A stretch of DNA of 64,000 nucleotides, taken from positions 251,527 through 315,526 of the forward strand of contig NZ_CP045687.1 of assembly GCF_009601705.1 (NCBI RefSeq). The letters are read 5' to 3'. The notes beneath the pieces were generated by a model that saw only the letters and a program-made list of their open reading frames with translations, was not told the origin of the DNA and searched no databases. Within the stretch, counting starts at the first letter, position 1; the number at the start of each line of letters is the position of its first letter. This document shows positions 61,469 through 64,000 of the stretch, in pieces. Position numbers and translations under genes: made by a program. This DNA comes from Sulfolobus sp. E5-1-F (lineage in GTDB: Archaea; Thermoproteota; Thermoprotei_A; Sulfolobales; Sulfolobaceae).

Positions 61469-62188
61469 ATGGGAAGGTTAGATAATAAGAAAGTAGCTAT
61501 TATAGGTGTAAGTGAAGGTTTAGGTTATGCAACGGCTTATTTTGCATTAAAAGAGGGTGCACAAGTTTGTATAAATGCGAGAAATGAAAATAAGCTAAAG
61601 AGAATGAAAGAGACTCTAAGTAAGTATGGTAATATCCAGTACGTAATTGGTGACGTCTCTAGTGCTGACGGTGCTAGGAATGTAATAGATAAGTGCGCGT
61701 CTCTCCTTAACGGAATAGACCATCTAGTGGTTACTGTTGGAGGATATGTTGAGGACACAATAGATAATTTTAGTGGATTAGAAGAGATGTTAACTAATCA
61801 CATAAAAATTCCCCTTTATGTAATCAATTCATCTCTAAGGTTTCTTAGAGAAGGCTCTAGTGTAGTTTTAGTATCATCAATGAGTGGCATTGCTAAAGCC
61901 TCACCCGACCAATTATCCTATGCAGTAGCTAAAGCTGGCTTGGCTAAGGAGGTTGAGGTCCTAGCCTCAGAATTGTTAGGGAGGGGGATTAGGGTTAACG
62001 GTATTGCTCCAACTACTATAAGTGGAGAATTCCAACCTGAAAGAAATTGGAAGAAACTTAGAAAATTAGGTGATGATATGGCTCCTCCAGAGGATTTCGC
62101 AAGGATTATTATTTGGCTTTTAACTGACGAATCGGAATGGGTAGATGGAGTGGTAATACCAGTTCATGGTGGAGCAAGGTTAAAATAG
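61469..62188 (+). CDS. Short-chain dehydrogenase/reductase
   Basis: The 239-residue protein has the SDR cofactor loop GVSEGLGYATA in place of the usual TGxxxGIG, the VGGYVED variant of NNAG, the Ser in VSSMSG, and the YxxxK pair (SYAVAKAG). INARNENK after strand 2 suggests NADP. The C-terminal GVVIPVHGGARLK is the usual end. The gene starts 11 bases after the DUF255 gene and ends one base before the TenA gene, so it lies in the same operon. The substrate is not evident. Confidence 0.88.
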   Translation: MGRLDNKKVAIIGVSEGLGYATAYFALKEGAQVCINARNENKLKRMKETLSKYGNIQYVIGDVSSADGARNVIDKCASLLNGIDHLVVTVGGYVEDTIDNFSGLEEMLTNHIKIPLYVINSSLRFLREGSSVVLVSSMSGIAKASPDQLSYAVAKAGLAKEVEVLASELLGRGIRVNGIAPTTISGEFQPERNWKKLRKLGDDMAPPEDFARIIIWLLTDESEWVDGVVIPVHGGARLK

Positions 62189-62830
62189 GTGTCTATAGTG
62201 AGTAATATTGAAAATCTTATTGAAAGTGTAGGAGAGTTATGGAACAAGTATGTTAAACATGAATTCGTACTTAAAATGAGAGACGGGTCTCTTCCAGTAG
62301 ATATTTTTAGATATTACCTTATACAAGATGGGAAATATGTAGAGGATATGCTAAGGGCATTGCTGATTGCCTCTAGCAAAGGTCCAATTGATAAAGTTAC
62401 CAAGATACTTAATTTGGTTTTTTCTACTCGGGATAAGGGCTTAGAAATTCATAGTAGACTTTATTCTAAACTGAGTATTTCTAGAGATGAGATATTAAAA
62501 ACTAGATACAATCTAATAAATTATGCGTATACGAGACATTTATACTACTATGCTAGTCTAGATTGGAATGAATTTTTGGTTGCATTGGCTCCATGTATGG
62601 TTGGATATAGTTTAATTGGCGATTATGTAGTTGAGTCTACTCACGAACTTTATAAAACATGGGCCTCATTTTATGCTTCAGATGAGTATAAGAAGAGAGT
62701 TGAGGCTATTCTTGATGCCTTAAACGAGATAAATATTACTGAAGGTCTTCTAGGTATATTTGTAGATTCTGTAAGGTTCGAGATAAGTTTCTGGGAGGCC
62801 TCTTTAAGGAAGGACCCTACGGTGTACTAG
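62189..62830 (+). CDS. TenA-family protein (thiaminase II-like)
   Basis: The 213-residue helical protein follows the TenA fold: ELWNKYVKHEFVLKMRDGSLPVDIFRYYLIQDGKYVEDM at the start, YTRHLYYYAS, then LVALAPCMVGYSLIGDYV with the conserved Cys of the P-C-x-x-G-Y motif. C-terminal ASDEYKKRVEAILD is the TenA ending. Members cleave degraded thiamin to salvage the pyrimidine. The SDR gene upstream touches it directly, so both enzymes are made together. Confidence 0.85.
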   Translation: MSIVSNIENLIESVGELWNKYVKHEFVLKMRDGSLPVDIFRYYLIQDGKYVEDMLRALLIASSKGPIDKVTKILNLVFSTRDKGLEIHSRLYSKLSISRDEILKTRYNLINYAYTRHLYYYASLDWNEFLVALAPCMVGYSLIGDYVVESTHELYKTWASFYASDEYKKRVEAILDALNEINITEGLLGIFVDSVRFEISFWEASLRKDPTVY

Positions 62831-62832
62831 AA

Positions 62833-63108
62833 ATGAGTTGGATAAGAGATACTAGTTTTCTTATGGAATGTGCTAAGAGTGGGAACATAAAGATCGAAAT
62901 CAACGTTTCTAACTATTCAATGTCCTTTAATCTCCTTAACGGAAAATACAATTTATCGTTATTTTCGTCAGATAATATAAGAATATCATATGATGGTAAT
63001 AGGCTAATTGATATGCATAACTTAAAAGTTTTGAAGGACAACGTTGCCAGAATACATATTTCTAATATGATTAGTAATATAGATAAACAACCTGGCTATA
63101 ATGTATAA
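62833..63108 (+). CDS. Hypothetical 91-aa protein after TenA
   Basis: The protein starts MSWIRDTSFLMECAKSGNIK and consists of alternating strands (IEINVSNYSMSFNLLNGKYNLSLF), as in a small beta-sandwich or barrel. It has no motif that I recognise. It begins two bases after the TenA stop codon and overlaps the next gene by eight bases, thus belongs to the operon. Confidence 0.5.
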   Translation: MSWIRDTSFLMECAKSGNIKIEINVSNYSMSFNLLNGKYNLSLFSSDNIRISYDGNRLIDMHNLKVLKDNVARIHISNMISNIDKQPGYNV

Positions 63109-63475
63109 TATTCCAGTGAAAATTCTAAATGAGAACCTAGAAGTAGTATTCAATCTTAATTTCTCATTGTTAAGTTGTTTAGATTACGGTTTAGATTATT
63201 TTCTAATCCATTTGACTAATGACTTTGCAAAGCAATCATCCCAATTTGATGTAGTAAAGAAGTTAAAATTAATACTAGGAAATGAAAAGGGGTGTATTAA
63301 GGCTATTTTAAGCTTATCTAACACCTACGAATCGGATTCTTTTTTGTTTTCTAATGATTGCATAAATTTTCAAGTTGACAAGAACGGATTCTCTAAATTC
63401 TTGAGAGATTATAGAATATTTAATGTAAAATATACAGAAGTTATAGATTATCTTAAACAAAGATTATGTCAGTAA
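63101..63475 (+). CDS. Hypothetical 124-aa protein at the end of the TenA operon
   Basis: The protein mixes strands and helices, with a first part [20 protein letters not shown], a helical region and a Phe-rich middle. Four Cys are spread over it without clear pairing. I do not recognise the family. It overlaps the gene before it by eight bases and the convergent nucS gene by seven. Confidence 0.5.
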   Translation: MYNIPVKILNENLEVVFNLNFSLLSCLDYGLDYFLIHLTNDFAKQSSQFDVVKKLKLILGNEKGCIKAILSLSNTYESDSFLFSNDCINFQVDKNGFSKFLRDYRIFNVKYTEVIDYLKQRLCQ

Positions 63476-64000
63476 CTAGAGTACTTTTGTATATCATATC
63501 TGATAAACTCAAGACCTAATTTTTGTAATAATTCTCTTGCATGACTAGTTAAATCTGGTGACACGAGTATTCCTCTCACTTTATCTCCTTTTATTTCTCT
63601 TATATATAAGTAGTACCTATATAATTGTGAGATCGCACTCAGTTGAGCTTTACTTCTCTTTACTTCAATTATTACAAAATTACCTTTTTTATCTAACCCC
63701 ACCAGATCTATTTTCCCATAAGGCGTATTATACTCTCTGGTTAACGGTACAAAGCCTTCTTCGATCATACTGGGATTTTGAATAATAGTATTTACCATGT
63801 CAATCTCCCTTCCTTTAATTATGAAATCTCCTTCCTTTACTTCAGCTGAAGTTATGTAAAATACCTCTTTCAAATCTATCTCTATTACTTCTTTTGGTCT
63901 TTTTCTTTGGGCGACTATCTTTAATGGATAATTGTTCATTATCTCTATTTTAGTTCCTGGTGGTTGCCAGTTTAACGGTTCTCTTTTCACACTTTCATGT
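63469..64000 (-). CDS. nucS: NucS/EndoMS mismatch endonuclease, C-terminal part (runs off the window)
   Basis: The frame is open to the edge of the window, so the N-terminal DNA-binding part is only partly visible. The present 177 residues include [17 protein letters not shown] and the PD-(D/E)XK nuclease core [25 protein letters not shown], with the Asp, Glu and Lys in place, then QLYRYYLYI. NucS (EndoMS) cuts both strands at mismatched bases and replaces MutS/MutL in many archaea; full proteins have about 240 residues. The GTG at 63990 is internal, not the start. Confidence 0.9.
   Translation of the reverse strand, partial: HESVKREPLNWQPPGTKIEIMNNYPLKIVAQRKRPKEVIEIDLKEVFYITSAEVKEGDFIIKGREIDMVNTIIQNPSMIEEGFVPLTREYNTPYGKIDLVGLDKKGNFVIIEVKRSKAQLSAISQLYRYYLYIREIKGDKVRGILVSPDLTSHARELLQKLGLEFIRYDIQKYSSY

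Overview
The window looks like chromosomal DNA of a thermoacidophilic crenarchaeon of the order Sulfolobales, very probably Saccharolobus (Sulfolobus) solfataricus or a close relative. The reasons are low GC, many leaderless genes with a TATA box about 26-28 nt before the start codon, class III (PibD) pilin signal peptides, thermopsin- and sedolisin-type acid proteases, a malonyl-CoA/succinyl-CoA reductase of the 3-hydroxypropionate/4-hydroxybutyrate cycle, an Orc1/Cdc6 paralogue of the Cdc6-3 type, and many insertion sequences (IS).

Region by region. 1-4140: end of an IS1-family transposase, a degenerate ATPase gene, and an IS5-like element that carries an ISH3-like element nested inside it. 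4140-14600: two type IV pilin-like genes, an orphan molybdopterin hydroxylase subunit, a rhodanese, a frameshifted M1 aminopeptidase, an endonuclease IV-like protein, two HAD phosphatases, a METTL5-like methyltransferase and an HTH/zinc-ribbon regulator. 14577-20918: two host genes cut by insertion sequences, namely an RmlD-like gene by an IS110 element and a large FAD/Fe-S oxidoreductase by a second IS5-like copy. 20955-30888: HIT, DedA-like, NUDIX, HemQ-like and THEP1 genes, an NAD synthetase with an overlapping nitrilase-family gene, an HTH regulator with a LysO-type exporter, and a methyltransferase. 30889-39420: a long gene-poor stretch with a decayed IS6-like element inserted nine bases before the reductase gene, a large sedolisin, and a second identical ISH3-like copy. 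39590-44400: isocitrate dehydrogenase, a replication origin with repeated Cdc6-type boxes (probably oriC2), cdc6-3 and small genes. 44467-50638: hypothetical proteins, a TPR protein, a gamma-glutamylcyclotransferase-like protein, and an NfeD / thermopsin / stomatin group. 50669-58556: a compact six-gene operon. 58675-64000: a C/D box guide RNA, a DUF255 thioredoxin protein, an SDR, a TenA protein and the NucS nuclease, which runs off the window.

The best candidate for an undescribed system is the six-gene operon at 58556-50669 on the minus strand. It joins a tRNA-guanine-transglycosylase-like protein without the zinc motif, a separate ArcS-like protein with the complete archaeosine synthase motif, a HerA-like translocase, a 1012-residue P-loop ATPase, a coiled-coil protein and a NurA-like nuclease. 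This resembles a base-modification pair coupled to a DNA translocase/nuclease machine. Other points worth following are the C/D box sRNA beside that operon, one palindromic TATA box serving two divergent leaderless genes (21813/21869), an IS end that seems to act as the promoter of the reductase gene, a likely structured RNA in the IS110 left end, and a dyad motif shared by the origin and the sedolisin promoter.

All functional calls come from reading motifs and from family knowledge. No database search was run.
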